Both the position numbers and the translations under genes were made by a program. The notes below the pieces were generated by a model. That model made no database searches. It saw only the letters and a program-made list of their open reading frames with translations, and had not been told where the DNA came from. Below are positions 38,425-52,058 of a stretch of 64,000 nt of DNA, in pieces; the stretch's first letter is position 1, and the number at the start of each line of letters is the position of its first letter. The stretch comes from Malurus cyaneus samueli (lineage: Eukaryota > Chordata > Aves > Passeriformes > Maluridae), in NCBI GenBank assembly GCA_009741485.1, contig CM019220.1:27655048-27719047 (forward strand). The letters run 5' to 3'.

Positions 38425-38895
38425 AGAGAATGTCCTGCACCTGGGTCACAGCAAGCCCTGTGCAGAGATGCAGGCTTGGGGCAGAGTGGTTGGAAAGTGA
38501 CCCAACAGAAGGGGCAACAGAGCCAGTGAAGGGTCTGGACCTCAAATCTGTGCCTGAGGGAGCTGGGGATGTTTAACTTGGAGAAAAGGAGCTCAGGGGA
38601 GAATTTATCACCCTTTACAACTGCCTACAACTACTCTGTGAGCAGTGACAGGACCCAAGGGAGTGGCCTGAAGCCGAGTCAGGAGAGTTGGATATTGAAT
38701 ATTACAAAAAGGTTCTTCACCCAGAGGATGACTGAGCCCTGAACAGGCTCCCCAGGGAAGTGGTCATGGTGCCAAGCCTGGCAGAGCTCAAGAAGTATCT
38801 GGACAATACCCTCAGGCACAGGGGGTGACTCTTGGGGTGTCCTGCACAGGGCCAGGAGCTGGATTTGGTGACTCTTATGCTCAGGATATTCTAGG
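38425..38895 (+). mobile_element. CR1 LINE fragment (3' end), longest in the window
   Basis: It follows the CR1 tail order: 'tcctgcacctgggtcacag', 'ttaacttggagaaaaggagc', 'gtgacaggacccaaggga', 'aaaaaggttcttcacccaga', 'gaacaggctccccagggaa', 'ggacaataccctcaggcaca', 'gggccaggagctggattt' and 'ctcaggatattctaggatt'. This tail type ('gggccaggagttgga', 'ggatattctatg') differs from the CR1 at 12.1 kb. About 470 bases remain. It is 5'-truncated and mutated, with no coding domain left. Confidence 0.9.
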
Positions 38896-38904
38896 ATTCT
38901 CCTG

Positions 38905-39177
38905 GGTCATAGTAAGGTGAGGGTCAGTCTCTTTCCTCGAGTAACAAGTGATAGGACGAGAGGAGAGGTTTAGGCTGGATGTTTGCAAAAATCTCTTCAC
39001 AGAAAAGGGGTGTCAAGCCCTGGAACAGGGTGCCCAGGGAAGCTGTTAGAACTCTGTTTCTGGAGGTATTTAGCACTCAGATTTGGCACTTGGGGACAGG
39101 GTTCATTGCTGGACTGGACAGCACTGGGCTAGGGCTGGACCCAGTGATCTTAAAGGTCCAACCCTAATGATTCAATG
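38905..39177 (+). mobile_element. CR1 LINE fragment abutting the previous one
   Basis: It starts within about 10 bases of the end of the preceding CR1. Blocks seen in order are 'gagtaacaagtgatagga', 'gaggtttaggctggatgttt', 'aaatctcttcacagaaaagg', 'gtcaagccctggaacagg', 'gcccagggaagctgttaga', 'tctggaggtatttagcact', 'ggcacttggggacagggttc' and 'cagtgatcttaaaggtccaa' with a final 'atgattcaatg'. The tail belongs to another CR1 subfamily than its neighbour. The 62-codon frame at 38979-39167 is a relic of this noncoding tail. Confidence 0.88.
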
Positions 39178-40743
39178 TTTCCATAGAGCACTTCCATTAT
39201 CTTCACTGTGGTGGTGGTAATCCTCATTTACATGAGAATTGTTGGCAAAAGACAGCCCTCTGCACCTCATCTGGAAATAGAATTGCTCTGTGCATTTAGA
39301 GATTGATCAGATCCCCCTGGAGTCAGGGGAAAGCCTCCCAGTGATTTCAGGATTTAGGCCCTTGTTAGAGACTTCTATTTCATTCTGAGCCACAGATAAA
39401 TAGCCTGAACAGCAACAATCAAGCAATGTTGGTCCTGTTTGGAAGATGAATTTGCCGGGGAAGAGAAATGAAAGTTTATGTGAGAGGTTCTGTAATCTAA
39501 AGGATAAACCATTGTTTTCTTAACAGCAGTAGTTATCTCAGTAGACTGCGCTTTTATCACTGGTAACAAACCCTATTTAAATCTCTGCTCAAAGCTGGCT
39601 GCCACTAAAATACTTGTAATGCTTTGAGCAGGTAGGAAAACATGTTCATTAAGGTCAAGGATCAGAGTCTTCTCTTTGGTAGGGAAATCTCCATCAAGTG
39701 AATGTCTCTATTATGATAAAATAAGGAAGCAAACTACAAGGAGGTCATTGACTGTAAGAAGCAATTTTCTAGCTCTTATTGCCTCTGAAACTCTACAGTG
39801 TAATTCACAAACAAAAGCATAAATCAACAGCAACCTTTTCCAGCAGGTTAGCACAGAATGGGGAGAGATGAAGCCACGTAACACAGGATATTAAATTGCC
39901 ACGACCAATTTTCTATAATCATTCTTAAAAGAAAGCAGAACATCTCTTCTTTACAATTACAAAAATATTTTGCAATATCCTGCATATTTTAGGAGTGTTT
40001 CAGAGCATCCAATATAATAACTCTTTCTGCTGTAAAATGTATGAGCAAGCAAATAAACAAATGCAAGCTCTCATATATATTCCCCTGCCACGCCAGTGAA
40101 TTTTCCTATCACATGCATGACTGCTCCCTATTCTGGCACTTACTTTATCACAACATTTACAAAGGCTTCTAGGCCACGAACAAATAGTTTCAAGAAAAGT
40201 ATGTGGAGCCTGCCTTGTCTCATAAATACAACCCATTTTCTTTCATCTCTTGATAGTGTATGCTCAACCCTAACAATTCTGCAGACTCAGCTGTTGGGAG
40301 TATTTATAAATTGTATGGGTTTGTATTTCCCAACATCTCTGACAGTAAAAATTACGTCAGTGTTTTGATGCTTCTTTGGTGAGAACAGGCATATATTGTT
40401 TGCAATTAAGCTGAATTTAACAATAGAATCATGATCTTCTGAACGTACATTTTAACTTTGAAAAGCTGTTATCTTAATTTCAGGAGTTTCTAATGTGTTG
40501 GAACAAAGTCAGGGTGTCAGTGGTCCAAGCTGCTCACACAGCTTCTGCCATATCCTCACAAATGTCCCAATTTGTGGATCATGGGTAGTTTTATAATGAT
40601 ACCTGCAGTGGCTAAAGGACTGAAATTTAGAATGAGGGTGAGAATTGAAGGTTTGGGGTAACTAGTAGAAGTGGAAAATGTTTATACCCAAGACATAAAC
40701 CTGTGCTGCTTTGGTGGAGCTTGCCAGATGGTAAAGGAATATT

Positions 40744-40766
40744 TGTGTGTGTGTGTATGTACATGT
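40744..40766. repeat. TG microsatellite
   Basis: Short run of TG steps ending in TATGTACATG. Simple sequence. Confidence 0.75.
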
Positions 40767-41338
40767 AAATTCATAATTAATTAATAAACTGTGCTGTGAA
40801 AATGTCAGAAATAGGAATTGGCACTTGAGAAGCTATCAGTGAAAGAGAAATTAAAATGGAAAATAGAATATAAAATGTAAGTATATTCAGTATCAGAATC
40901 ATAGAAAAAAAAATCTACTGCCATATCTTGAAATGAAACTGTATGTACTCTTCAAATTCAATTTAAGGAACTTATACTGTGTGTAAGGATATTCATAATT
41001 AACTTTACCCTTCAGCTGGTGCAATAAGTTACTTCTGGCTGAATACATAATTCTATTCAATGCCAACATTGAAGATGGTCATTTGTACCTGGCAGGAAAC
41101 TTGATAACACAAACCCCCAAAACGGACAGAGAAAACAACAGGTATTAAGTCACTGTTTCAGTAAGGTGGTTGTAAGCAAATTTTGTAAGCAAATTGTGAA
41201 GTAGGGTTGGTCCCTGAAATCCCCAGGGCTTCTGACAGCCACAGCCCAAAAGAAGGGGTAGGAACAATCGTTCCTGTGGCAGTTCATAAAGAACATTTCA
41301 CATTGTAGAGAGAAATCAACAAAATAATCTGGAATAAC

Positions 41339-41640
41339 CTGCGAGGGCCTCACCTCAGTGCTGCTGGGCTCCTTTAGGCAAAGAAGGACGAGGACATGGC
41401 ATCTGGGGTGTTCTTGCCTCTATGCCAGAGCTGCTCTCTTTCCACGCGGTTTCCGAGTGTTTTGCTCGTCCCACGTAGCGCTCCTGTTTCCCCCATCTGC
41501 TTAAATCGTCGTTCAAATCACAATTAAATTCAGAATTAAGTATTTTGCGCACAAAGTGGAGTAGCTAAGCAGAAGCATCTTTGCCATGCTGTGTCCTCAC
41601 GGCGCTTACAATTATAAATAGTCGTGCTCGAGTAAGTAAG
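41339..41640. promoter_or_regulatory. CpG-dense cluster with TATA-like box; candidate regulatory element
   Basis: By hand count 13 CpGs fall in 41441-41632 and two more just upstream, against a clearly CpG-poor surround. The cluster contains GCGC and CACG cores, a TACGTGGG on the minus strand that fits hypoxia or bHLH-type sites, and CTCGAG near its right edge. ATTATAAATAG at 41611-41621 resembles a TATA box for plus-strand transcription. No known repeat is visible. On the minus strand it overlaps a 65-codon frame (41355-41552) of unrecognised sequence. A conserved enhancer or a small tissue-specific promoter are the main possibilities. Confidence 0.35.
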
Positions 41641-42360
41641 AGAAGAAATATATTTTTTTTTCACATTCCAAGAATTTTGCTTTCTCCTTTTTGGTGGGTG
41701 AAACTTTGAGAAGGACCTTCATTTTTCCTGTAAGAGATTGAATTGAGTGTATCTATAAAAGTTCCATTTTTTTAATCGTTGTTTCTCTTTAAGAACCATT
41801 TCAAAAAGGAGGAGGTTTTTTTTATTTTCGGTTATAGCTATTCTAGGAAAACAGTTCAGAATATTTCACCTGTGAAATTAAAGTGCAGGAAATAACTAAT
41901 ATCAGCAAAATACTGTGAGCAATTTTTTTGTTTGACTGGGACAGAATAGCAAAATTGCAACAAAACCTCAGACAAACACATTTCTTTGATATTTGTAATG
42001 CAGTTTTTTAAGGCAGGGATTGGAAACCAGCAACTTTTGGAGCATATACAATTGTTTTTTCTTTTTATCTGAAGTAGTCATAAACTCAGTCATCTGTGTA
42101 GACTCTGGTGAAACCTTTCTAAATGAAAAGTGATGAAACACAAAATATATTAACAAATATTAATAGGCAGACAAAACCCTATAAAGGAAATGATGACTAA
42201 CAGCTCCTTCTTGTAAATATGCCCATTTAATATGTAATTATAGGAATAATCTCTATTTCAGAGATGTTTTACCTTATGTCTTTTCTATTTGCATTTTAAA
42301 TGTGGGTTTTTTTATGCTATTCACTCCTTAAAACTGCCTTTTACCTTTTTTATCCTGGTA

Positions 42361-42630
42361 GACAAGAGGCCGATAGCTTTAAGCTGAAAGAGCGTAGATT
42401 TAGATGAGATATTTGGGAATAAATCCTTGGCTGTGAGGAAGGTAAGGCCCTGGCACAAGTTGCCCAGTGAAGCTGTGGCTGCCCCATCCCTGGAAGTGTC
42501 CAAACCCAGGTTGGACAGGGCTTGGAGCAACCTGCTCTGGTGGAAAGTGTCGCTGCCCATGACAACGGGGTGGAATGAGATGTTTTTTTAAGGTTCCTTC
42601 CAACCCAAACCATTCAATGATTCTGTGATA
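42361..42630 (+). mobile_element. CR1 LINE fragment (3' end)
   Basis: Typical tail: 'gctttaagctgaaagagc', 'tagatttagatgagatattt', 'ccctggcacaagttgccca', 'gctgtggctgccccatccct', 'gcttggagcaacctgctctg', then 'tccttccaacccaaaccatt' and 'atgattctgtgat'. About 270 bases, 5'-truncated. Three overlapping minus-strand open frames (42321-42708) are antisense readings of this tail. Confidence 0.92.
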
Positions 42631-45033
42631 CTGTTCCACTGCTTTATTGTGGGGTGACAAACCCTCATGTGGTAGGACAACACCCCTGGTTGTGTTCCAG
42701 CTCTGCACCTTGTCAGGGCTTTGTAGTGGGTCCAGGTGAGGTTCACCTTACTGGTTTAAAAGGGATATTTCTTAAATCATTTTGAAATTGAGTTTCTTTG
42801 TGTGTAAATAGAAGGGCATTGCCAGCAGGACCCCTGTTTTCAGCTGAGAATCCCTTCTTATAAATTATCCCGGGTCTGCATGGCAATGAGGCCATTTCTA
42901 TGGAAATAAGCGAGCTGCTATTCTTCTGCTGGCTCTCCAGCAGCTCATGAACTGCACCTCACATTGTGAGAAACGCTTTGTGAATCAGATCAGAGGCACA
43001 ATTGAGACACTGGTAATTTCCAACTTCCTTTGATAAATATGACTGTAAACTTTTGGGTGGTGAAAGAGCCAAGAGGTGTGAGGCAGAGGAGGTGCAAGCA
43101 ATGACAATGTCAGGGGATTTGAATGCCATTGTGGATAATGGTCTCCTCCTCTCTGGCCAAAATCACAGGAGGCAGCAGAGACCTTCATCAAAACACAGAA
43201 TGAGCTCAAATGGCTTTATTTTCATAAAGGGAGATGCCTTTTTACTGTTGGGTGACGATGTATTATTATCACACTTCTCCAGTACATCAGCAGCTCCTTA
43301 CCCAGCTAAGAAAGATACTTGTTCTAATCTCCCTAGATAATGAAAATTTCTGAGAGATAGGCAACATGCTGGTTAATAAAAAAATGTGGTTGACTTAGAT
43401 TTTATTCTCGAGCAACTATCTTAGCAAATGCAAGTAAGTTCAGGCAGAAATAGCATTTCTGGCGTGCTGTCTCCAGTGAATGGCAATAATTGCAACAAAG
43501 CCGTGGCAGAACTTCAGCTTGCTTCAATTCATTTTGAGCTTCACCATCTACTAAATAAAGGCTAGAATTTAGGATGCCCTAGAGTGAAAAATTAAGGATG
43601 TCGTAGACTGATAAATCTATAAATTGGTAATTTGAAACTCATTTCCAATAAAGGAACTACTGAACAACTAAGAATGTGTGACATTGTACTCCCAGCTACC
43701 ACTCATTGAATAGCATAACTGATTTTAATATTTTTTTTTTCCATCATAAACTGATGGAAAATTATTAGTTATGTGAAACATTTCATGTAGCAAAAAAGTG
43801 TTATTGCCTATATATATACACCCACCCACCCCTTTCTATGTGCAAGTGACAGCTTTTGTTATTTTGAATTGCTCAATACTGCTTTTGTATCTTAAAATCA
43901 CTATTCTTTCAGTCCTGTAAATTAAAAAAAAATTCTTTATGATTGGAGGGAACACATTCAAAAAGCAAATTTGTGAGAATAGGAATAAATATACATAACT
44001 GTTTTTGTACCTCAACCAAGTAAAGATGAAGGGGTTTTTTTTTCTGTGGACTGAATTATATTGTAACATAGGTTTTTATTGTAGTATCTTCCATACATTT
44101 TCATATTTTTAAATGAGTGAGGATTGGGGTAGGGGAAAATCTAAAATAAAAAATAGAAATGGTTGAATATATCTTGATTTATTTTGATTAATTGTAATTT
44201 GACAGTAAAAAAATATTGGATTGGCAACCTTGGCTATGGTTGAACAAAGATTTACTATAATATAGAAAACTTGCAGTCCTGCTGCTTTTTGTAATTGGAG
44301 GCACTTGAAGATCTAGAAAGAATTTAGGGTCATTCTGTTTCTCGGGTAGGAATTTAGGTTTTAGAACTGCTGGCATGTCAATTGTCCTTCACACTCTCTT
44401 TTCCATAAATGAAGGACATTGTTTAGGATATTATCACTTTTCCTTTGCCAGTGAAGGATCTGCCTGAACCCTCACACCAGATTTTCTAGGTAAAAAAAGT
44501 GAATTGCAGACTGGAGAGGCAAGGGGGAGGGGAAAATAAGAGGGGATGGTATTGTGATCCTGCCCTGGTGAAACTGACACTGTATTTATCTCATGGAGTT
44601 CCCTCGCTCCAGGGAGGAGAAGCTTGTAAACAGAGATCTGTCAGAGGTATTCATCTTGAACTTTGCCCACCTGGTTATTACTGCATCAGGATGAGCTATT
44701 GGGCAGCGACTTTCCTTCTGAACAAGAGGAAAATGGAAAAAATAAACAAAGGCAAGAACAGAAATAGAATACAAGCGGAGATTTTTCTTACTATGTGAGC
44801 TCTGCCTTTTCTTGATGCCTCCCATCTCTCCCCCAGAAAATGCAATTTGGAATGGAGTGTATAAAAACGATGCTTTAAAGAGCCTTCCCAAATTGTGCAG
44901 TGCATTTATTTATACACATCTCACCCTGACTCATTACACCTCATCATGAGGCTCCGCAGGCTACGCATAAAAAGAGGAGCAGGCATAAATCAAACTGGAT
45001 GCAACTCTTCCCTTCAATGATTTTCAGATTCCA

Positions 45034-45052
45034 CCCTGCCCACCCCCACCCC
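45034..45052 (-). repeat. G-quadruplex motif on the minus strand
   Basis: Plus strand reads CCC TG CCC A CCCCC A CCCC, so the minus strand has four G-runs of three or more with loops of 1, 1 and 2 bases. This meets the canonical quadruplex rule with short, stabilising loops. Confidence 0.75.
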
Positions 45053-45460
45053 ATAATGGACAGAGAGAACATACTTTTTCCTTTTCACTCACAGAAGGGA
45101 CGCCATTCCTTCTATTATCATTCTTGTTACTCAGTAATAATGATTATCCTCACTGCATATGTATTTTAAAGTAGGTTATAATTATAGTGATACAAGCCCA
45201 TTATTTGTGCCATTTTTTATCAAATCTCTTGAGAATTGGAGTAGTTGATATTAAACTTTTCTGTCAACTTTTAAGAAGAAAGATTTTTGCTAAATAATTC
45301 TTGAGTGCTTTATCCCTCTGATTTTCACTCTCCGTAAGGAAAAAAAATCCGATCTTTAAAACATGCAGCCCAAATGCATCTGTGTGGAGAGTATATAAAA
45401 AATAAATTCTCTTTGAGTAGTCTATTGAAATCAGAATTGAATTCAAAGTCTTCTGAGGAG

Positions 45461-45477
45461 TTTTTTTTTTTTTTTTT
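45461..45477. repeat. Poly-T run, 17 bases
   Basis: Uninterrupted T-run without a recognisable transposon beside it. Confidence 0.85.
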
Positions 45478-48400
45478 GCAATCTGTATCTTCAGTAATTT
45501 TAACAAATTCCCTGTGGGTGGTATTCTTTCTGCCTCATTTTAGACTTGTCTCCTGAAACAATCTGTCTAGACTCTTTTATGTTCAACGAAGTGAGAAAGG
45601 TTTCCCTGGAGGATGAAGCACATGGTACCTAAGTGAGAGTTCTGCTCTGAATTTCTCTTCAGAGGGTCAGGACTTGTCCTCTCCCTCCTCAATATGACCA
45701 TGTCTCAGTTCCCTTTTGCAAATCGATCACTGAGTACCTTTTAGTCAATTTTTTTTGTCCTTTTGTGTTGAGATTGGTTGCTTTGTTTGGTTTTATTTCC
45801 TAACAGAGATGCTGGATATTCGAAATATATCATGGAAGGGCTCTGCCCTTCAAGCTAAGAAATCAGGGACTCCCCCAAGGTCTGTGTGGCTCACCAGGTA
45901 TCTCACAATGTGCTTTTAAAGGGCTGAGAAAGTGAGGCTGGTGCATTCCTGGGCAAAATTCGAGAAACAAAGCAGTTTTTGGAAAATGACAAAGTAAATA
46001 GTTTTGATAAGAGAGAGAAACATCTACCAAGGGCATGAAAGGGAGCTCTGAGAGACCAGTGAGCAGGATGCTGCTGCTGGGCTTCATCTAAAGCAGACTG
46101 AAGTTAATTATCTTCCTGAGGTTTTTCAGTCTCACTGTGGAAGAAAGTAAAGATTTAGTAAAAATGACAGGCAAGGCTGAGGGAAGGTAAGGTCCCCTCT
46201 CAGATCCACTAACGGATGAGCTGAGTCAGTATGAGTTAAGATTCAGCTTTATCATTTAAAAGGAATTATGTGAGCAGACAGAAAGAGGCAGAAGTGATAA
46301 GAGACACCCCAAACACATTGTAATTGTCCTCTGATAAAAGAAAAGAGGATTCTTCCCTGCATAGACATCTCCCAGGGCTTGTCTTAGGGCATGTTTGTTC
46401 AACAGCTTATGGATTACGCCCAAATACTCCCAGCACACATTTTGGATGTCAGTGGAGGTGAGAATTGAATCTCACTGTTGTTCGGGTTGGTAAAAATCGT
46501 CCAAAACTGCAAATATTAATTAACACTGTTCTTCACCCAGTGGATTCCCAGCCTGTATAGATCAGGAGGACTTATTTTTCTTTTTTCTGAAGACTGTTAA
46601 AGAAGGGCTCTTTTTCACGCTGTTTTGTGGTGGTACTTTGAAAATGTATACAATTCTACCTGATCAATGCTGATCTCACTTCTTAGTGTTTTGCATTTTT
46701 TCCTTTTTTTTTTTTTTAAGTTAAAATAACTAAGCACTTCTTTCCAAATAGTGTGGCATTTATTAAAACTCTGGTTCAAAGATGATTATTTTTAATACAA
46801 AAATCTGTGCATTGCTATATCTAGCAATTTTGAGTAAAGTCAGAAGGTGCAAATTACAACTCTAGCAATTTAAAATGTTACAGTAAAATATAAAACACAA
46901 GCAGATGATAAAAACCTGTGGTTGCAAGGACTTTCATCTTCCTACCAGCAAAAAATCATCAGCTTAGGTAATGACAAATAGAGGTTCTTCAGGTTTTATG
47001 CAATACATTCCCCTTTCCTTTCATTTTTTCCTCTTATGATAACATGATTTTTTTAAAAAAAGTTTATTGTACATGAAGCTGGAATAATGGTTAACAATCA
47101 CCTACTTCAGTTGTCCTGCCCCATTAAATAACTGAAAAATTTTGGAGGAGATTTCAAAAATGAGTCTTTTTCTTTTGCTCACAACTTTCCCAGCTATTAA
47201 GCCAGATTGGTTCTTTCTTAAGCTCTGTAATACACTGGCTGTCTCTTTGGTGTCTTTTTTCGAGATGAAAAATGCACTCCAAAAGGACTTAGTGCCAGGA
47301 GGGAGAGAGTGCTGCTCTCACCAGCCCCTTGAGCCCTCAGCTGGGGGAAAGTTGCTGATCCTGATGCTAATTCAGCTCACAGAGGTTCAGTGAGCCACCA
47401 CTGAGTTTCCAGGCCCACATCAATTTTCAGACAATAAAGGCCAAAAGGGAATGGATTTCTGCATGTAAATTCAGCGAGTTGAAGATTGCACAGGGAAAGT
47501 TCCATGAGAATCATGTGGTTGACAATTCCACTTCAAATTGCAGCTGTCCACTGATTGAGGTCACCCCTCTTGGAGAGGTACCATCTCATTTTTCAGCACT
47601 GTTCCCACAGCTGAACAGGGTGGAACCTCAGTATATAATAAATCTGTATAATTTCAATAATAGATTTGATTGCTTTTGATTAGAACAGCACTTAAAAAAT
47701 GCTGTTAGATAGAAATACAAAAGTATGGCTTATATAGAAAAAAAAGGAGGAGTAAACAGATGTTATAAAGAGTCAAACCAATCTGACTGAGGATTCAGAC
47801 CAGTTTTGCTGGAGAAGGCTTTTTGGAAACTCCATTATTTTCACTGGAGAGATCTCTTACAGCCTCCAGCTCTTGTCTTATGTTAGATCAGGTCTCACCA
47901 CTTTTAGTCTCCTACTGCACCATTCACTGTGTTGGTCACTGCTGCTCTGGTTGGCAAATCTGTAAAGTCTTAACCATGATGGATATCTAACATCCTTTAT
48001 TTTCAGTTAAAAACAAACCACCCCACAATGCTTTGAAGGAAATTTAATGTTTGCCAGTAAAATTTGGTGCACTTTTTAATGATAAAAATAGTAAAAATAA
48101 TTTATTCATAAAAATACTGTTTCTGGAGATCAAAATTGGTAGGAAAAATAAGTAGGTAATTTTTAAAGGCTGAAATCAGATCTTGTCAATGTATTGAACT
48201 TGTACAGCACATGGGTGAACTCATGCTGCTTATGTTAAAGTGACAAATATAAGAGCATTGCAAATACCAGACAAACTGTGTGCACTATATGTGTTTTTCT
48301 GCCTAATAAATGTCTGACACAGGACTGTTGCCCTAATTCTACAATTTTCTCCATTTTATTTAAATAATAACAAATTCTCCCAATTTCAGAATACCAAATA

Positions 48401-51400
48401 CTTCATTTCAGAAATTTAAACCAAACCATGTATAAATCCTCACCTGTATCCATGCTTTGCTTTGGGCTAGGCACTGCACAAAGTTTTAAACCTTCACTGT
48501 ACTAAATTTTATTTGAAAACCTGCAGCCCAGTCATGTGAAGAAGTTATTCAGCTGGCATTAAATATTATTTTTTTAATGCAAGGTTAGGTACTAATTTTC
48601 TTCTGTTGTCTTGACAGTACCTTTGAAGGAAACCACTTTTTACAGTGGTTTAGGTCTCATTTTCCCATCAATATGGGTATAACAAAGCCATGTAACATTA
48701 GCTCTTTTTACTATTTAAAAGCCAACGAGGTTGTTTCCTCCCTCTGTGTGGTCTGCTGTGCTGTGAAGAAAAAGTAGTTGACATTTCCCTAAATTTTCAG
48801 AGATAAATCATGATCTATATGGATCAGGAGCTACTCAGCTGTTAGCCCAACAGAGAAGTTATTTCTTCATTTTAGTCTGGCACAAGGAAGGGGAAAATCT
48901 TCCAAATATTTGGTATTTCTTTAGACACATTTGGAAAGCTACTTGGAAAGTTGGCTCCAAGTTCAGTTTGCTAACATTACAGGTAGGAAGAGGAAATTGT
49001 GCTTAGAAGTGTAAAGAAAACAGAAGTTTAATTACACTCCTGGTTTATGGCTGTTGAAATTTAACTTATTGAAACAGCCTACCATTGCTGCAAGTAATAG
49101 TGCCTGCAAGTGATTTTCTTTTTTCTTTCCATCAGTAACAGCTGCAAAGCTGACTGGAAGTGAAAAACTGAGCTTTTATTCATGTGGGCTGAAATTCCAA
49201 AGAGCTGTATTTCAAGTGTGAAGGTACCCATCTTTTCCTTCATAAAGAAATACTCTTTCAAGGTGCCATTGGGAATGGTATCTAAATAGGGATATTATAT
49301 ATTTACGGAGAATTGTGTTTGAGCTGCATCACATCATAAGAAGTCACCAATTTTCCCAAAACCATAAAATTTCTGAGAGTGAATCATGGGCTGGAGATCT
49401 CTTGATCCAACATCTCTCCAGTCCAACAATTTTCCTTGGCAGGATCTGGTCTACAAAGCAAATAATTAAGGTAAACTATTATTTATCTTTGTTGTCCTCT
49501 TAAAGTATCTCATTCCAACAGCAGGAACAATATTATATGAATTGTCAAAAAGTTATAAATAAACAAATGTTAAATTACATAAAGGTTGAAAAACAGCAGT
49601 AATCCAAGTTATTAGCCAATAATGAAAAAATAGCAAACATCAGTATAACCGAATTATCAGCTAAAATCTTACTGTGTTTATCCATGCCTATGACAAAAAA
49701 GTGGATAAGAAATAATAAATAAATTAGAAAACCCCAGGCATGCTTTTCGGGAAACCAGAAATTCATGTTCCAGAAGCTTTTCCTTGCACAGCCCCCCAGT
49801 GCAACAAGATGTTTTTTTTTTTCCTTTAATTGAATTCCTCTTTCAATCTGGTTGTTGTTTTGAACTGCTATTTAAAAGACTCGTCTCCAGGGAAACAGGA
49901 TCTATGTGGGACCGAGAGACTCTGACTGACAAATTATGGTGTGTCTGTAGTCAGAATAAGTGACTCTGGAAAAATGACACTGAGCTTCCATGTATTTCCT
50001 TCTCTGGGACTCCAGAACTAGTTCATATATGAGCTAATTTTTTTCAAGGAAAACTGTTGGTGCTGTTTCAAAATCAGATAAACGTCAGGAATTGGAGTGT
50101 TGCTCCCTAGGCAAGTCTGGTTTGTTCATACTCTCTCGTGATTTTCCCTCTGGGAGAACCATTTATGCAGGACAGCAAATTATTTATTGATTTTAATTTT
50201 GTATATCTAAGTATCTTACAGATTTTTGTAAAAATAGCTGTTTAGGTCACATACATTACATGTGGACTGGAATGGCCTGAGACTCTCTGTGGCCGAGTGG
50301 GATCTGATTGCTGTGCTTTGGATCAGCCTTGGATTATCCTTTCAATCAGAAGCTGATTGAAAATGGCCCTCTGAGCTGGGTGGGTGAACTTCACCTTGGT
50401 GGTTGAAGAGTGGCCAGAGGAACTTGACCTTTGGTGCAGAGCTCTGCTTGGTATTTTTCATACTGACCTCAGCTCAATAAGTGTGACAGGCCAGAGGATG
50501 GAGAGACTGAATTAATATTAAACTAGTCTTGATTTTCTGCAGAAACAAATGGGAGAGCTGGGGAACTCTGAGCTCTCCTCGTGTACAGAGGGAATGGTTG
50601 GTGCCCTGAGTGCCTGTGCAGTGACAGTTGTCTTCTGGAAAATATAATTCCTATTTAATAGAGCACTTTTTAATGCTCAAGTTGGGTGAAACTTAATTGC
50701 ACTTAACCATTTCAAGCCAGGAAGCAGAGATTTTAATCAAATTCAATGGGCTTTCTTTGTTCTGCAAGCCAGTACTATCATATTAATGACAGCAATTCTG
50801 TGTCTCTTTTTTTTAAACTCGTTTGGAAATCTATTAACATAAACCCCTTTTTGTTTTATTTTTCAATCAACCATCATCGGACATTTTATATTTTAAATTT
50901 CTTCACATAAGCATACCATTATTCTAAAATGATCCTCTCTGCAGATGAGTGTTGCACTAAAATTTCCTCTGATTATTACTTTTGACATCAGTACTTTATT
51001 GAATTAGCTGTTTCCAATTTAATTATACTTGCTTCATTGTCTAGGTCACCTTTTAAACAAATTCATATCAGTATGAAATTGCTGTTATTACTGAATTGGA
51101 CTATGATGGCTCTATGCTCATGAAAAGAATTTCTATTTTTCGTTCACATTTGGGAAAGTTGAGTTAACAGTCATTTATTAAAATGCTTTAGAAATTTATT
51201 ATTTCTGCTAGTAAAAATGGATATAAATAATATTTGCTTGTTTAGTTTTTTTTTAAAAAAAATACAGGAAACAGTACTCTGAATAAGAAATCCTTAGTTG
51301 AATTACTGTTCCTTCCAGAAAGTGAAAAGTTACAGTCATGAATTTTTCTATTTTTTTTTTTTTTCTGAGATATCCATTATGTGTGAGGGCTTCATAGAAT

Positions 51401-52030
51401 CAGACAAAGACATCGGTCTTTGCTCTGAAGGGCAGAAGGTGTTGAGCACCAGTTGATATTTGAACCTCCAAGCCTTCCCACTGGACTTGGATGAAAATGT
51501 TTAGTTGTTTTAAGATTAGGTTTTAAACTCAAATTTTACATCACAAATACTGGCCATAAAAGACTGAACCAAAATGTAGGCAGATAGGTCCAAAAATATA
51601 TTTGATAGAATTGTCGTGACAATATAAATGCTAACTGTAGTAAGAGCACGTTGGTAAATCAGATACCTTATAAACATATTTACAACCCCATTATCCCCTT
51701 CATTTGAGATGTGCTTTTTAATAAGATTGTATAAAGGCTATTAACAACTTGGATTAATAGAACTAATGCCATTTATATTAACAAAACCAACTATTGCTAC
51801 CTCCAGGTGGTCTATTAAACATTCATTTTTTCTTTCCTGTGGATGTCATATCAACTGAGCTTTGGTGCAAACAAAATACAGGTTTGTATTAACTTGTACT
51901 CCTTTTTTAACTTGCATGAGTTTGCTCAAATACCACAGTTTATACATGACTTTTTTCCTTTCAACATTTTTCATTGTAATATTCCTACAGTCAATGTTAA
52001 AATTTTAAAGTCTCGGATGTTTTTCATGGC

Positions 52031-52058
52031 ACATATATATATATCTATATATATATGT
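52031..52058. repeat. AT microsatellite, near-palindromic
   Basis: ACATATATATATAT followed by CTATATATATATGT. The halves are reverse complements except at the centre, so it can fold on itself. Confidence 0.8.

Larger units (their letters stand above)
39178..42360. other. Unique sequence between CR1 copies
   Basis: No gene recognised. The left two thirds are ordinary AT-rich DNA with a TG microsatellite (40744-40766) and a duplicated TGTAAGCAAATT (41171-41182, 41184-41195). The right third holds the CpG-dense cluster at 41339-41640. Confidence 0.6.

Noticed and set aside
40895..40925. 'agaatcatagaa' resembling the start of a reversed CR1 tail
   Set aside because: Similarity does not continue beyond about 12 bases.
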